In this document: positions 53,659-63,938 of the stretch, piece after piece
Position numbering within the stretch: the stretch's first letter is position 1
How the letters are laid out: each line of letters begins with the position of its first letter
Origin: Pseudomonas laurentiana
GTDB taxonomy: Bacteria > Pseudomonadota > Gammaproteobacteria > Pseudomonadales > Pseudomonadaceae
Assembly: GCF_014648275.1 (NCBI RefSeq)
Contig: NZ_BMQU01000010.1
Location: 124,001 to 188,000 of the forward strand
DNA: 64,000 bases
Direction of reading: 5' to 3'
The notes under the pieces: generated by a model
What the model saw: only the letters and a program-made list of their open reading frames with translations
Database searches by the model: none
Told to the model about the DNA's origin: nothing
Position numbers and translations under genes: made by a program

Positions 53659-54578
53659 ACTTTTTCAACCTCCGGACGGCCCAGAATGCCGGTCGGCCGG
53701 AACAACAGCACCATAACCAAAAGGCCGAATGCCACGACGTCCTTGTACTGGTCACCGAAGATGTCGGCGCCAAAGGCTTCAGCCACCCCGAGCACCAGCC
53801 CACCGAGCATGGCGCCCGGAATACTGCCAATGCCACCCAAGACCGCTGCGGTGAAGGCCTTCAGACCCACCAGGAAGCCGGCGTTAGGGTTGATCACCCC
53901 GTACTGCATGCTCAGCAATACGGCCGCCACGGCCGCGAGGGCCGCACCGATGACGAAGGTCAGGGCGATGATGTTGTTGGTGTTGATCCCCAGCAGGTTG
54001 GCCATCTTGATGTCTTCGGCACAGGCCCTGCAGGCCCGGCCCAGGCGCGAACGGGAGATGAACAAGGTGAGTCCGGTCATGGCCACCAGGGTGACCACGA
54101 ACACTAGAATCTGCATGTAGGAAATCAGGACTTCTTCAGCACCACCCGGGCCGAAGGAGAAGCTCCCCGGGATCAGGTTGGGGATGGATTTGTCCTTGGA
54201 GTCCTGCGAGAGCAGTACCGTGTTTTGCAGGAAAATCGACATACCGATGGCAGAGATCAGCGGGATCAACCGGTTGCTGTTACGCAAGGGGCGGTAGGCG
54301 ACCCGTTCGATACTGTAGCCATAGGCACTGGTCACGACGATCGTCGCGAGGAACGCGGCGGTCATCAGTAGCGGCAGAGAATCAAGCCCCATCATGGCCA
54401 GTCCGGCAAGGACGATGAAGGCCACGTAGGAACCGATCATGTAGACCTCGCCATGGGCGAAGTTGATCATTCCAATGATGCCGTAAACCATTGTGTAGCC
54501 AATGGCTATCAAGGCATAGGTGCTGCCAATGGTCAGACCATTAACCAGCTGTTGGAAAAAGTGATAGATCTCAGGCAT
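53655..54578 (-). CDS. braD: Branched-chain amino acid permease LivH/BraD
   Basis: This 307-residue permease has about eight helices. [41 protein letters not shown] is the LivH N-terminus in the classic pattern, and [15 protein letters not shown] is the coupling loop near residue 185. It follows braC across a 228-bp gap with a stem-loop. It overlaps braE by 4 bp. Confidence 0.95.
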   Translation of the reverse strand: MPEIYHFFQQLVNGLTIGSTYALIAIGYTMVYGIIGMINFAHGEVYMIGSYVAFIVLAGLAMMGLDSLPLLMTAAFLATIVVTSAYGYSIERVAYRPLRNSNRLIPLISAIGMSIFLQNTVLLSQDSKDKSIPNLIPGSFSFGPGGAEEVLISYMQILVFVVTLVAMTGLTLFISRSRLGRACRACAEDIKMANLLGINTNNIIALTFVIGAALAAVAAVLLSMQYGVINPNAGFLVGLKAFTAAVLGGIGSIPGAMLGGLVLGVAEAFGADIFGDQYKDVVAFGLLVMVLLFRPTGILGRPEVEKV

Positions 54579-54754
54579 TACAGCGCTCCTAAAAACCTGA
54601 TACGCATTTCACTGGTGGGGGAGCCCCGTGCCCTGCCTTGTGGTCTTTGGCCACTTCGGTATCAGCACCTGCCAGCGAACCGCTGGTGACGGTTTTAAGA
54701 TTTTCAGGTGAACCAGCTCCCGGATCGCGGGAATCAGGCCCATGAACCTCGTAA

Positions 54755-54784
54755 AACAAAGCCCACTGCTCGCACAGTGGGCTT
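54755..54784 (-). terminator. Intra-operon terminator/attenuator after braC
   Basis: The 10-bp stem AAGCCCACTG / CAGTGGGCTT around a CTCGCA loop, followed on the minus strand by TGTTTTAC, lies 22 bp past the braC stop. It probably lets the binding protein be made in excess of the membrane components. Confidence 0.75.
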
Positions 54785-54806
54785 CTTAGTCAATGGTCAG
54801 ACTGGG

Positions 54807-55934
54807 TTACTGAGGCGAAACTTCGGTTTTAGGTTTGCCGAAATGCCATTGGTAGACCACGAATTTGAAGTCTTTCAGGTCACCTTTTGCGTCGAAGGAC
54901 AGGTCGCCAGTCGGGGTCTTGAAGGTACCCGCGTGGATAGCCTCGGCGACTTTGGTAGCGTCTTCGCTCTTGGCGGCCTTGATGCCTTCAGCGATCACTT
55001 CTACAGCCGAGTAGGCCGGGAACACGAATGGGCCGGTCGGGTCCTGTTTCTTGTCGGCGAAGGCTTGTACCAGTGCCTTGTTGGCTGGGTCCTGGTCGAA
55101 GGATTTCGGCAGGGTAACCAGCAGGCCTTCGGAAGCGTCCTGGGCGATCTGCGAGATGGAGTCGTTGCCGACGCCTTCTGGGCCCATGAACTTGGCGTTC
55201 AGGCCTTTTTCCTTGGACTGACGCAGGATCAGGCCCAGCTCTGGGTGGTAGCCGCCGTAGTAGACGAAGTCGACGTTGGCTTGCTTGAGCTTCTGGATGA
55301 TCGAGGAGAAGTCCTTGTCGCCAGCGTTCAGGCCTTCGAAGACGGCGACCTTGGTGCCTTTCTCTTCGAGGGTTTTCTTCACGGCGGTGGCGATACCTTC
55401 ACCGTACTGCTGCTTGTCATGCAGAACAGCTACGACTTTCGGCTTCACGTGGTTGGCAATGTAGTTGCCAGCAGCTGGGCCCTGGGCGCTGTCCAGGCCG
55501 ATGGTGCGGAAGATCATCTTGTAGCCACGGGAGGTAATGTCCGGGCTGGTGGCTGCCGGCGTGATCATGATCACGCCTTCGTCTTCATAGATGTCGGATG
55601 CGGGTTGGGTGGAGCTGGAGCACAGGTGGCCGACGACAAACTTGACGCCATCGTTGACCACTTTGTTCGCTACGGCCACGGCTTGTTTAGGATCGCAAGC
55701 GTCGTCGTATTCCTTGGCTTCAAGCATCTTGCCGTCAACACCGCCTTTGGCGTTGATCTGCTCGATGGCCATTTTGGCACCGATGAACTGCATGTCGCCG
55801 TACTGAGTGACCGGGCCGGTCTTGGGACCTGCGATGCCGATCTTGATGGTGTCGGCGGCAAACGAATGGCTGGCAACCCCGGCCAGAACCATTGCGGCAA
55901 ACAGCTTGGAAATCTGCTTAGTAGCCTTACTCAT
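54807..55934 (-). CDS. braC: Branched-chain amino acid binding protein (BraC/LivK)
   Basis: This 375-residue periplasmic protein starts with a signal peptide ending SHSFA|ADT (residues 1-26). The LivJ/LivK fold follows: IKIGIAGPKTGPVTQYGDMQ, then GGVDGKMLEAKEYDDACDPKQAV, GHLCSSSTQPASDIYEDEGV and FVYYGGYHPELGLILRQS. It captures Leu, Ile, Val and possibly Ala or Thr for BraDEFG. GGAG precedes the ATG. A 16-bp palindrome lies in its leader at 56062. Confidence 0.94.
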   Translation of the reverse strand: MSKATKQISKLFAAMVLAGVASHSFAADTIKIGIAGPKTGPVTQYGDMQFIGAKMAIEQINAKGGVDGKMLEAKEYDDACDPKQAVAVANKVVNDGVKFVVGHLCSSSTQPASDIYEDEGVIMITPAATSPDITSRGYKMIFRTIGLDSAQGPAAGNYIANHVKPKVVAVLHDKQQYGEGIATAVKKTLEEKGTKVAVFEGLNAGDKDFSSIIQKLKQANVDFVYYGGYHPELGLILRQSKEKGLNAKFMGPEGVGNDSISQIAQDASEGLLVTLPKSFDQDPANKALVQAFADKKQDPTGPFVFPAYSAVEVIAEGIKAAKSEDATKVAEAIHAGTFKTPTGDLSFDAKGDLKDFKFVVYQWHFGKPKTEVSPQ

Positions 55935-56296
55935 AGTGCTCCACTCATTCTGTTGTATTTTTTATAGTCCTTGCGGCCAAAGCTACAGGACCGGATCAGG
56001 TTCTCCGTCGAGGCCACGCCTCGTACCGCAGACCCGAATTTCCCCGGCCTTACCCCCGGCAACTGTACCGGTACAGTGTAGAGCGCCGCTTTATCGATTG
56101 AAAAGCGGGCTCGCAGAGGCAAAACCTGGGTGCGTCGCTTAATTGACTTAAAGTTATAAAAAAGCGTCTTCGGTTTCGCCCTGTATGTCAGCAATCCCTG
56201 GCTTTTCCTGCACTCATCGATCAATTGGTTATTTGAAACTGGGTTTTTCTGCAAAAATACCGGCTTTAGTGGCCGAATTATTTCTGGTAGGAACCC
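55935..56296. other. braC leader and promoter region
   Basis: This 362-bp gap lies between divergent braC and the DUF2288 gene. It contains the palindrome at 56062-56077, a GC-rich leader on the braC side and an AT-richer part near 56140-56290 that probably carries promoters for both genes. No small gene is credible here. Confidence 0.5.
56062..56077. promoter_or_regulatory. 16-bp palindrome, operator-like
   Basis: ACTGTACCGGTACAGT is a perfect inverted repeat about 128-143 bp upstream of braC. It looks like a dimeric regulator site (GntR/MocR or TetR style). It is not a LexA box, since only 6 nt separate CTGT from ACAG rather than 8. The regulator is unknown. Confidence 0.45.
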
Positions 56297-56602
56297 ATGA
56301 CTGATGAAGTAAGCACCCTCTATGCCAAACTGCTCGGCGAGACCGCAGTCATTGAGTGGAAAGCGCTGGAGCGTTTTTGGGCCAAGGGTGACCTGATTTG
56401 GGTCAGCCCGACATTGGACCTGATCGCGGTTGCCGAGGTCATGGCCGAAAATCGAGGAGAAGCCTTTGCTGCATGGCATGCCGAGGGCACCGTCTGCAAA
56501 CTCTCTGCTGAGCAGGCGCTAGACCTTCAGACGCGAGATCCACAGATCTGGGCGGTGGTGGTTTCACCCTGGATCGTGATTCAGGAAAAACCTGCGCCCT
56601 GA
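56297..56602 (+). CDS. DUF2288 family protein
   Basis: This 101-residue soluble protein is nearly all one domain: LYAKLLGETAVIEWKALERFWAKGDLIWV, then LDLIAVAEVMAENRGEAF and VVVSPWIVIQEK. This matches the small DUF2288 family found in Pseudomonas and cyanobacteria. No catalytic motif is apparent and the role is unknown. The start has AGGAAC upstream. It is convergent with the tubulin-like gene. Confidence 0.85.
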   Translation: MTDEVSTLYAKLLGETAVIEWKALERFWAKGDLIWVSPTLDLIAVAEVMAENRGEAFAAWHAEGTVCKLSAEQALDLQTRDPQIWAVVVSPWIVIQEKPAP

Positions 56603-56777
56603 TTTGGTGCGCAAAAATGCACAGTGGTTAGCAATTGGTGCGCGGTACTGTTCAGAGGGGGTGACCCTTGGTAACAGTTCAGCGAGGTGAAGGGGCATCG
56701 GTAACAGTCTGCACCGATGGATAGGCGCAGCGGGGAGGGCAATGTAGCCCCGTGCAGCGAGTGACACTGTGCTGATC

Positions 56778-56800
56778 GGGCGCCGGCAAGGCCGGCGCCC
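56778..56800 (-). other. GC-rich hairpin
   Basis: GGGCGCCGGC pairs perfectly over 10 bp with GCCGGCGCCC around an AAG loop, 14 bp past the tubulin-like gene stop. It has no T-run. It may be the end of that transcript or a REP-like element. Confidence 0.5.
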
Positions 56801-56814
56801 TGTTGACGGGGATC

Positions 56815-58998
56815 TCAGTAATCAACCTTGCCCGTATGGGTGTTGAGGGAGATAACCCGTGTCTTGCCAATCCGGTGACGGTAAATTTCTCGCAGGTATT
56901 TCACCGCTTTCTTCACGCATTCGCGTGAAAGCCGGATGTCGTTGATCGAGACAAACTTGCTCTTGTCATTGATCAGTTCGCGGTACTTCTTCTCATACAT
57001 CGGTTTGATCGCGTACCAGTTGGTATCGAGGATCTTGGCTGGATTCTCGAACTCGTTGAGCAACTCATCGATGTGGTCTTCGTCAAAGTGATCGCTGGTG
57101 ATGAAGTCGAGCATGGCGTTGTCCAGCGTATCGTCGAAACGGTACGGGTTACGCGCGAAGCAACGCTTGATGAAGGCGACGATCAGTGTCAGGAAATCGT
57201 CTGACAGGCACGGGCTCTTGGCGATCAGGGTGGTCAGCGACAGGTTGGCGGAAGCGCCGATGACCAGTGCGTAACGCTTGAGCGTGGTGTTGGGGAACAG
57301 GCTGTTGAGGTGCGTCTTGAGCCGGTTCAGGTCCATGTACGAGAGCTTGTAGTCTTTGGGCAGCGAGACGATCGAGACCACCGAAGAGCAGTTCTTGAAG
57401 AAATGCAGGTCGTGCAGGGCTGCAGCGTCATAGCCAGAGGTCTTGTACTGCTCCAGGGCCGCACGGTAGCGCTTGGACTCGATCGGCAAGAGGCTGATGC
57501 CCTCAATGGCCTGGGTCTGCTTGTTGAAGTGTGGCAGGTCGATAGAGCGGAAAAACAGGTCGTCGATGTCCAGACGAGGCTGCTCTTTTTCGAACACTTT
57601 GAACTTGTCCGAGCTCTGGGCTGGCTGTTCTGGCACGACGGACTCGGCGTAGGCAATGGCGACTGGGCCTGCCAGGCTCATGAACAGGTCGTTGGCATCC
57701 AGGCGGATGGTTTCGCCGATATCGATACCGGCACGACGGAAATAGGCCTGGTCGTAGTCGGTGGTCACCGCCTGGGCGGTCAGAATGTTGAAGATCTGCT
57801 GCGAGATGTACTGGTTGGCGTGTTTTTCCATCGCATTGACATCAATGTTCTGGATGGTGCCGTCATCGCTTTCTTCGGCATAACGCATGATGTCGTTGGA
57901 GATCAGCATCATTGCGTTCCAGGGGCGAATACGGCCCATGACGCTGGCTTCGCTGCTGTCTTCATTGTCGAAGTTGTAGGAGAAGTCCCACTCTTCTGAG
58001 AGATATTTGCACAGCAAGCGTCCGGCGTTGATATGCAGGGCCTCGGACATCTCACTACGGTGGTCGGAGATATTCGGCAGTACGCAGATGCCACTGGTGA
58101 AGATTGGCTCGAAGACGAACGAGTGTCCGCTCTTGCCGTCATTCTCGTCAGCCGGTTTGGTGTCGAATGTTTTGTTCATGTAGGAGTACTGCTGGGCCAG
58201 GCCGAACTCCGACGCCATGCCCGAGCCGGTACCACCGCCGGCGCTGAAGATGTAGAAGTACAGGCGCGACTGGTTGGCCTTGATGCCACAGGAGTCGATC
58301 AGGTACGAATGGATCAGTTTCCAGTCTGCGCTGGAGAAACGCTGGGTTTCCTTGTTCAGGATGATCTTCGCCAGGTACTGACCCAGGATCGGTGCGTTAC
58401 CGGCACCACCGGCATGAACCTCGGACAGGTCCATGATTTTCATTTTGCTGTAATCGCGGATAAAACCGCTGGTTTCGCCTTTGCGCGAGAAACGGATGCG
58501 TCCGGCGATATCCTTGTCCAGGTCACCCAGCATTACCAGTGGCTCAACCAGGAACACCGGCTTGCTGCTTTTGTTCTGTACCAGGCGCAAGTTGTTGCGG
58601 ATCCAGCGTGCAGGGCTGTAGCTCACGTCATTGCTGACCCTCTCCTCGTTGTTGAACTCATTGAGGTAGAAGGTGCGAGCGTTGTAGACCAGTTCTGCAA
58701 CATCCAGAGCGATGTTCGAGCCGCAACGGCCTAGGCCGATCAGGCAGACCGACGGGAACTGCTGATCGAGGCGCAGTTGGTTCTCGTCTTCCTGATGTGG
58801 GCTCGGCGGAAAAACCAGATCCCGCAGGCCGTCGAGGTTGTCGAGGATGCGCTGGATATCGGTTTCGGTGTAGTACAGGTACTGCTGTGGGTTGAGCGTT
58901 CGTGTGCCGTAGTATTCCCTAGGCCCTGTAGCTGTGTACGTGGCAGTAGACGACATCAGTTCGGAAACCACATTGGCAGGAGTGTTCTTGGAAGTCAT
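56815..58998 (-). CDS. Tubulin/FtsZ-superfamily protein (Tubulin_2-like), large
   Basis: This 727-residue cytosolic protein carries a tubulin-type GTPase domain over about residues 83-450. The first loop is CLIGLGRCGSNIALD (85-99), T3-like GGAGNAPILG lies at 197-206, and the tubulin signature GGGTGSG lies at 254-260. A beta strand with SND follows at 367-369, then IRLDANDLF at 431-439. There D434 and D437 align with the catalytic T7-loop aspartates of FtsZ. About 280 C-terminal residues have no recognised domain. No signal peptide or clear membrane helix is seen. It stands alone between the DUF2288 gene and an oxidoreductase gene. Polymerisation and GTPase activity are inferred, not shown. 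Confidence 0.85.
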   Translation of the reverse strand: MTSKNTPANVVSELMSSTATYTATGPREYYGTRTLNPQQYLYYTETDIQRILDNLDGLRDLVFPPSPHQEDENQLRLDQQFPSVCLIGLGRCGSNIALDVAELVYNARTFYLNEFNNEERVSNDVSYSPARWIRNNLRLVQNKSSKPVFLVEPLVMLGDLDKDIAGRIRFSRKGETSGFIRDYSKMKIMDLSEVHAGGAGNAPILGQYLAKIILNKETQRFSSADWKLIHSYLIDSCGIKANQSRLYFYIFSAGGGTGSGMASEFGLAQQYSYMNKTFDTKPADENDGKSGHSFVFEPIFTSGICVLPNISDHRSEMSEALHINAGRLLCKYLSEEWDFSYNFDNEDSSEASVMGRIRPWNAMMLISNDIMRYAEESDDGTIQNIDVNAMEKHANQYISQQIFNILTAQAVTTDYDQAYFRRAGIDIGETIRLDANDLFMSLAGPVAIAYAESVVPEQPAQSSDKFKVFEKEQPRLDIDDLFFRSIDLPHFNKQTQAIEGISLLPIESKRYRAALEQYKTSGYDAAALHDLHFFKNCSSVVSIVSLPKDYKLSYMDLNRLKTHLNSLFPNTTLKRYALVIGASANLSLTTLIAKSPCLSDDFLTLIVAFIKRCFARNPYRFDDTLDNAMLDFITSDHFDEDHIDELLNEFENPAKILDTNWYAIKPMYEKKYRELINDKSKFVSINDIRLSRECVKKAVKYLREIYRHRIGKTRVISLNTHTGKVDY

Positions 58999-59202
58999 TG
59001 TGTGCCGTGTGCCTTGGGGAGGTGGCTGTTCAAAGGGGACATCGCAGTGTACTCACGTAATGGGGGTGCGAGTTTAGTCGCGAGCCTTTTGCATGAGTGC
59101 TGGGCGTTTCCCTAAAACTCTGTAGGTAAATTTTCCGTTTACGCTTGCATTCTTGATCGTCCAATCGCGCAACTTCTTTAATCAAAACTTCTGGAGCGTT
59201 AC

Positions 59203-60090
59203 ATGAGTGTCGCATTACCTTCGTTGGGGTTTGCTGGTATCGGTCTGATGGGGTTGCCGATGTGTAAGCGGCTTTTGGCTGCTGGCTACCCGTTGATGGT
59301 GTGGAATCGCTCACCCGAAAAGTGTGCAGAGCTGGTTGCCGCGGGGGCTCGCCTGGCCACTACACCTGCCGAATTGTGCCAGTACGCCGACGTCGTGATG
59401 CTGTGTTTGGCCGACACCGCAGTGGTCCGCGAGGTTGTTTTTGGTGAGAACGGCGTGGCCAGTGGTGCCAGGGCCGGTCAGCTACTTGTGGATTTCTCCA
59501 GCCTTGAACCAGGTGCTACCCGCGAAATGGCTGCCGAGCTGGCAGCGCTTAAAGGCATGAGTTGGTTGGACACTCCCGTGTCGGGAGGTACGCCAGGCGC
59601 GGAGGCGGGCACGCTGGCGATCATGGTCGGAGGCGCTGCGCAGGATCTGGCGAGGGTGCAGCAGGTTTTACTGACCTTGGGCCAGCGTGTTACCCATATG
59701 GGGCCGGTGGGAGCAGGGCAGGTAACCAAGGCGTGCAATCAGATGATCGTGGCCTGCAATGCGTTGGTGATCGCTGAAGTGGTGGCGCTGGCGGAGCAGT
59801 CTGGTGTTGATGCAAGCCTCATTGCCGAAGCCCTTGCTGGCGGTTTTGCCGACTCCAAACCCTTGCAGATTCTTGCACCGCAAATGGCCGGCAGCCACTT
59901 TGAACCGGTCAAGTGGCATGTGCGCACTTTGCTCAAAGACCTTGATACTGCCGTCAAGTTTTCGCGTGAACAGGGTTCAGCGACACCCATCAGCGGGCTT
60001 GCTGCCCAATTGATGCGTCTGCATGGTAGTCAGGGGTATTTGCAAAAAGATCCGGCAACACTTGTGCAGATGTATCGGCGCAAGGACTGA
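59203..60090 (+). CDS. Beta-hydroxyacid dehydrogenase family NAD(P)-oxidoreductase
   Basis: This 295-residue enzyme resembles 3-hydroxyisobutyrate and tartronate-semialdehyde dehydrogenases. The N-terminal Rossmann motif is GFAGIGLMGLPMCKRL. The substrate motif DTPVSGGTPGAEAGTL lies near residue 125, and GAGQVTKACNQM, with the catalytic lysine, near residue 180. KDLDTAVKFS is the family C-terminal motif. Its substrate is not determined. It has its own GGAGCG ribosome site. Confidence 0.9.
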   Translation: MSVALPSLGFAGIGLMGLPMCKRLLAAGYPLMVWNRSPEKCAELVAAGARLATTPAELCQYADVVMLCLADTAVVREVVFGENGVASGARAGQLLVDFSSLEPGATREMAAELAALKGMSWLDTPVSGGTPGAEAGTLAIMVGGAAQDLARVQQVLLTLGQRVTHMGPVGAGQVTKACNQMIVACNALVIAEVVALAEQSGVDASLIAEALAGGFADSKPLQILAPQMAGSHFEPVKWHVRTLLKDLDTAVKFSREQGSATPISGLAAQLMRLHGSQGYLQKDPATLVQMYRRKD

Positions 60091-60100
60091 TACCAAGCCC

Positions 60101-60137
60101 GACTCCCGTAGCACACTGGGCGTTGTGCTGCGGGAGC
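60101..60137. terminator. Bidirectional hairpin between dehydrogenase and rapA genes
   Basis: ACTCCCGTAGCACA pairs with TGTGCTGCGGGAGC, with one wobble and one end mismatch, around a short loop. It lies between convergent genes. T-runs are weak on both sides. Confidence 0.6.
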
Positions 60138-60156
60138 CGGGTTGGTCAGCGATCGG

Positions 60157-63003
60157 TCAGCCTGCGACCAGTACCCGGATGGCTTCCAGGCGCAGGGCGG
60201 CTTTCTCGAGCATGGCCAGGCCATCTCTACCCTGCTTGCGCAGGGCTTCGATTTCGCTGTCACGTACGCTCGGGTTGACGGCTTGCAGGGCGGTCAAGCG
60301 TGCCAGTTCTTCTTCTGTCTCGGCAGCCAGGCGACGCTGAGCTTCGGCTACGCGTTCGGCATGGCGTGGCAGGATCTTGGCTTCGCCCGCGTTGATCCGT
60401 GGTGCCAGCACATCGCGCTGAGCCTGGATGAACTTGTTTGCGCTGGCCTTGGGCACGCTCTCCAGTTGATCGTTCAGGGTTTCAAACGAGACCCGCGTGG
60501 CCAAGTCGTTGCCGTTGGTGTCGAGCAGGCAACGCAGGGCTGCTGGTGGCAAGTAGCGGCCCAACTGCAAGGCGCGTGGTGCTACGACTTCGCTGACGTA
60601 CAGCAGCTCCAGCAGCACCGTGCCAGGCTTGAGCGCCTTGTTCTTGATCAGCGCTACAGCGGTGTTGCCCATTGAGCCGGACAGCACGAGGTCCATGCCG
60701 CCCTGCACCATCGGGTGCTCCCAGGTCAGGAACTGCATGTCTTCCCGCGACAGGGCCTGGTTGCGGTCGTAGGTGATGGTCACGCCTTCGTCGTCACCGA
60801 GCGGAAAGCTGGCGTCGAGCATCTTCTCGCTTGGTTTGAGGATCAGGGCGTTTTCCGAATGGTCCTCGCTATCGATACCAAAGGCGTCGAACAGGGTTTC
60901 CATATAGATAGGCAGGGCGAACTGGTCATCTTGCTCCAGGATCGCTTCGACCAGTGCCTGGCCTTCGCCTGCACCACCGGAATTGAGCTCCAGCAGGCGG
61001 TCGCGACCGCTATGCAGTTCAGCCTCCAGGCGCAAACGCTCTGTGCGAGCTTCGGCTACCAGGGCTTCCCACTGCTCGACATCGGTGTCTTCCAGCAGTG
61101 GCAGCAGGCGCGGGCCGAACTGATGTTGCAGGGCGTTGCCGGTAGGGCACGTGGCCAGGAAGGCATTCAGGGCTTGGTCGTACCACTGGAACAGGCGTTC
61201 CTGCGGGCTGTCTTGCAGGTACGGAACATGCAGTTCGATAGTGTGTTTCTGGCCGATACGGTCCAGACGACCGATACGTTGTTCGAGCAGGTCCGGGTGA
61301 GCGGGCAGGTCGAACAGCACCAAATGATGAGAAAACTGGAAGTTACGGCCTTCGCTGCCGATCTCCGAGCAGATCAGTACCTGTGCGCCGAACTCTTCGT
61401 CGGCGAAGTAGGCAGCGGCACGGTCGCGCTCCAGGATGCTCAGGCCTTCGTGGAAGACGGTCGCTGGAATGCCGGAGCGCACGCGCAGGGCGTCTTCCAG
61501 GTCCATGGCGGTTTCGGCGTGAGCACAGATCACCAGGACCTTGACCCGCTTGAGCATCTTCAGGGTATCAATCAGCCAGTCAACCCGTGGATCGAACTGC
61601 CACCAGCGTTCATCTTCACTGGTTTCGCCCTGGGCCTGGAACGAGACCTCCGGGTACAGCTCGGCATGCTCGCCCGGCGACAGCTCCATGTATTGGTCGG
61701 GGCAGGGCAGTGGGTACGGGTGCAGTTGGCGCTCAGGGAAGCCCTGAACCGCTGCTCGCGTGTTGCGGAACAGGACACGACCGGTACCATGACGGTCGAG
61801 CAGCTCACGGATCAAGCGGGCGCTGGCCTGGGTGTCGCCGTCGTTGACCGCCGCCAGCAGGGCTTCGCCCTCGGCGCCCAGGAAGTTCTGGATGGTGGCG
61901 TGGGCCTTGGGCGACAGGCGGCCTTCGTCGAGCAGTTCCTGAACAGCTTCAGCCACCGGGCGATAGTGCTCGCTCTCGGCGCGGAAGGCCGCCAGGTCGT
62001 GGAAACGGTTCGGGTCAAGCAGGCGCAGACGGGCGAAGTGACTGTCCTGACCAAGTTGTTCAGGCGTCGCCGTCAGCAGTAGCACGCCTGGAATGATCTG
62101 GGACAGTTGTTCGACCAGTGCATACTCCGGGCTCACCTGATCTTCATGCCAGACCAGGTGGTGGGCTTCGTCGACGACCAACAGGTCCCAACCCGCAGCA
62201 AACAGGGCGTCCTGGGCTTTTTCGTCTTCGCTTAGCCACTCCAGGGCGACCAAGGCCAACTGGGTGTCTTCAAACGGGTTGCTGGCATCGCTTTCGATGA
62301 AGCGCTCGGCATCGAACAGGGCAACCTGCAGGTTGAAGCGACGACGCATTTCCACCAGCCACTGGTGCTGGAGGTTTTCCGGTACCAGGATCAGCACACG
62401 GCTGGCACGGCCCGACAGCAGTTGGCGATGGATAACCAGGCCGGCTTCGATGGTCTTGCCCAGGCCCACTTCGTCGGCCAACAGAACCCGTGGCGCAATA
62501 CGATCAGCGACTTCGCGGGCAATATGCAACTGGTGCGCGATGGGTTGGGCGCGCGCACCACCCAGCCCCCACAGTGACGACTGCAACTGACGGCTGGTAT
62601 GTTCCAGCGTGTTGTAACGTAGCGAGAACCACGGCAGTGGATCGATTTGCCCAGCGAACAGACGGTCACTGGCCAAGCGGAATTGAATGAAATTCGACAG
62701 CTGGGTTTCCGGCAGGGTACAGGCCTGGTTCTGCCCGTCCAGGCCATGGTAAACCAGCAGGCCGTCGACATCCTCGACCTCACGCACGGTCATCTTCCAG
62801 CCTTCGAAATGGGTGATCTGATCACCCGGCGAGAAGCGAACCCGTGTCAGTGGCGCATTGCGCAAGGAGTACTGGCGAGTGTCGCCAGTGGCCGGGTAGA
62901 GCACGGTCAACAAGCGGCCGTCCTGTGCCAGAACGGTCCCCAGACCTAGCTCGGCTTCGCTGTCGCTGATCCAGCGTTGCCCCGGTTGATACTGCTGCGC
63001 CAT
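60157..63003 (-). CDS. rapA: RNA polymerase-associated SWI2/SNF2 ATPase RapA
   Basis: This 948-residue protein recycles RNA polymerase after transcription. It begins with tandem Tudor-like domains ([19 protein letters not shown]). The helicase has Walker [16 protein letters not shown] near residue 177 and DEAHH near residue 281, plus conserved [19 protein letters not shown] and [12 protein letters not shown] motifs in the second lobe. Length and order are standard. The frame extends upstream, but MAQQYQPG has GGGAG support. Confidence 0.95.
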   Translation of the reverse strand: MAQQYQPGQRWISDSEAELGLGTVLAQDGRLLTVLYPATGDTRQYSLRNAPLTRVRFSPGDQITHFEGWKMTVREVEDVDGLLVYHGLDGQNQACTLPETQLSNFIQFRLASDRLFAGQIDPLPWFSLRYNTLEHTSRQLQSSLWGLGGARAQPIAHQLHIAREVADRIAPRVLLADEVGLGKTIEAGLVIHRQLLSGRASRVLILVPENLQHQWLVEMRRRFNLQVALFDAERFIESDASNPFEDTQLALVALEWLSEDEKAQDALFAAGWDLLVVDEAHHLVWHEDQVSPEYALVEQLSQIIPGVLLLTATPEQLGQDSHFARLRLLDPNRFHDLAAFRAESEHYRPVAEAVQELLDEGRLSPKAHATIQNFLGAEGEALLAAVNDGDTQASARLIRELLDRHGTGRVLFRNTRAAVQGFPERQLHPYPLPCPDQYMELSPGEHAELYPEVSFQAQGETSEDERWWQFDPRVDWLIDTLKMLKRVKVLVICAHAETAMDLEDALRVRSGIPATVFHEGLSILERDRAAAYFADEEFGAQVLICSEIGSEGRNFQFSHHLVLFDLPAHPDLLEQRIGRLDRIGQKHTIELHVPYLQDSPQERLFQWYDQALNAFLATCPTGNALQHQFGPRLLPLLEDTDVEQWEALVAEARTERLRLEAELHSGRDRLLELNSGGAGEGQALVEAILEQDDQFALPIYMETLFDAFGIDSEDHSENALILKPSEKMLDASFPLGDDEGVTITYDRNQALSREDMQFLTWEHPMVQGGMDLVLSGSMGNTAVALIKNKALKPGTVLLELLYVSEVVAPRALQLGRYLPPAALRCLLDTNGNDLATRVSFETLNDQLESVPKASANKFIQAQRDVLAPRINAGEAKILPRHAERVAEAQRRLAAETEEELARLTALQAVNPSVRDSEIEALRKQGRDGLAMLEKAALRLEAIRVLVAG

Positions 63004-63132
63004 ACTGCCTGACTCCCGCCATGAAAAGCCGACTATCTTAACGGATAGGGCTCTGTAGACCAAAGAGTCTAGCAACTTCGTCAACGAAATCTGCCGATGC
63101 TGCATGACCAGCACCAGAAGGACTGCCTTGCC

Positions 63133-63816
63133 ATGTCTGTAAAGCGCTTGTGGTTACTTCGTCCTTTCATCCTGAGCGGTCTGGTACTGCTTGCGGCCTG
63201 TGGGCAGGACGGTTTCGAGGTGCTGGCACCCTTGCCTGCGGCGCAGATTCAAGCGCTAGGTGTCGAGTCCCCGTTGAAGACGGTGCACTTTCGCGACAAA
63301 GACGGTGAGGGCTTGTTGGTGTTGAGCCGTTCCGATGGTCAGGCAACTGACGAAGAAACGGCCGAGGACGTCGATAAAGTGGTGTTGATTGCAACACTCT
63401 ATGGTCGAACCACCGCCGATGACCCCTTCAAGTCGCGTTGGCAGATCGACAACGAGACGACCTGCGCGGGCCTGGATCTTGATGTAGGTTTTTACCTGGA
63501 TGCCACGGGGGCCAGTGACCTTAACAATGATGGGGTGGCTGAGCTGACGATTGTCAGTCACGCCTTCTGCGGTGGCGGTATCGACCCTCAGGCTATCGTG
63601 GTCGAGTTGCGTGAAGGGCCGGCGTACTATGCCATTGAGGGGACGTCGCTGGTGAGCGTGCCGGGTGAAGAGGCATATGGTGGTGAGCGTAAGGACAGCC
63701 CATCGTTGAAGAATGCCTCCAAAGTACTGCGTGATCATCTGGAGACTGTCTGGAACAGCGTCTACAAGCGCCCCTGGAGTCATATAGACGGTAGCAGCGA
63801 CGGTGCTGGTCAGTAG
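63133..63816 (+). CDS. Hypothetical lipoprotein with calcium-binding-like loop
   Basis: This 227-residue protein has a lipoprotein signal ([17 protein letters not shown], lipidated at the cysteine). A middle segment, [21 protein letters not shown], has the D-x-N-x-D-G loop of dockerin and EF-hand-like calcium sites. Two cysteines may pair. I do not recognise a family. It is divergent from rapA, and the short upstream frame is ignored since MSVKRLW begins the signal peptide. Confidence 0.78.
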   Translation: MSVKRLWLLRPFILSGLVLLAACGQDGFEVLAPLPAAQIQALGVESPLKTVHFRDKDGEGLLVLSRSDGQATDEETAEDVDKVVLIATLYGRTTADDPFKSRWQIDNETTCAGLDLDVGFYLDATGASDLNNDGVAELTIVSHAFCGGGIDPQAIVVELREGPAYYAIEGTSLVSVPGEEAYGGERKDSPSLKNASKVLRDHLETVWNSVYKRPWSHIDGSSDGAGQ

Positions 63817-63938
63817 AGGAATCTGTCGCCCAGGCTAGACTTCCTTCCTGGATGCCCGTTTCTGCAGGCGTGAAATTGTCCGCCGCTACTCAAGACAACA
63901 GCGGCGTGGCCGACACATTGGTGACAGGAGACCCACCC

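Noticed and set aside
52570-54120. Long open frame antisense to braE and braD
   Set aside because: It crosses two real genes on the other strand and is Gln/His-rich, as expected for a reversed hydrophobic-protein gene.
56062-56077. LexA (SOS) box reading of the palindrome
   Set aside because: CTGT and ACAG are separated by 6 nt rather than the 8 nt of Pseudomonas LexA sites.
60715-62082. Long open frame antisense to rapA
   Set aside because: RapA is complete and conserved; the reverse frame has no domain.
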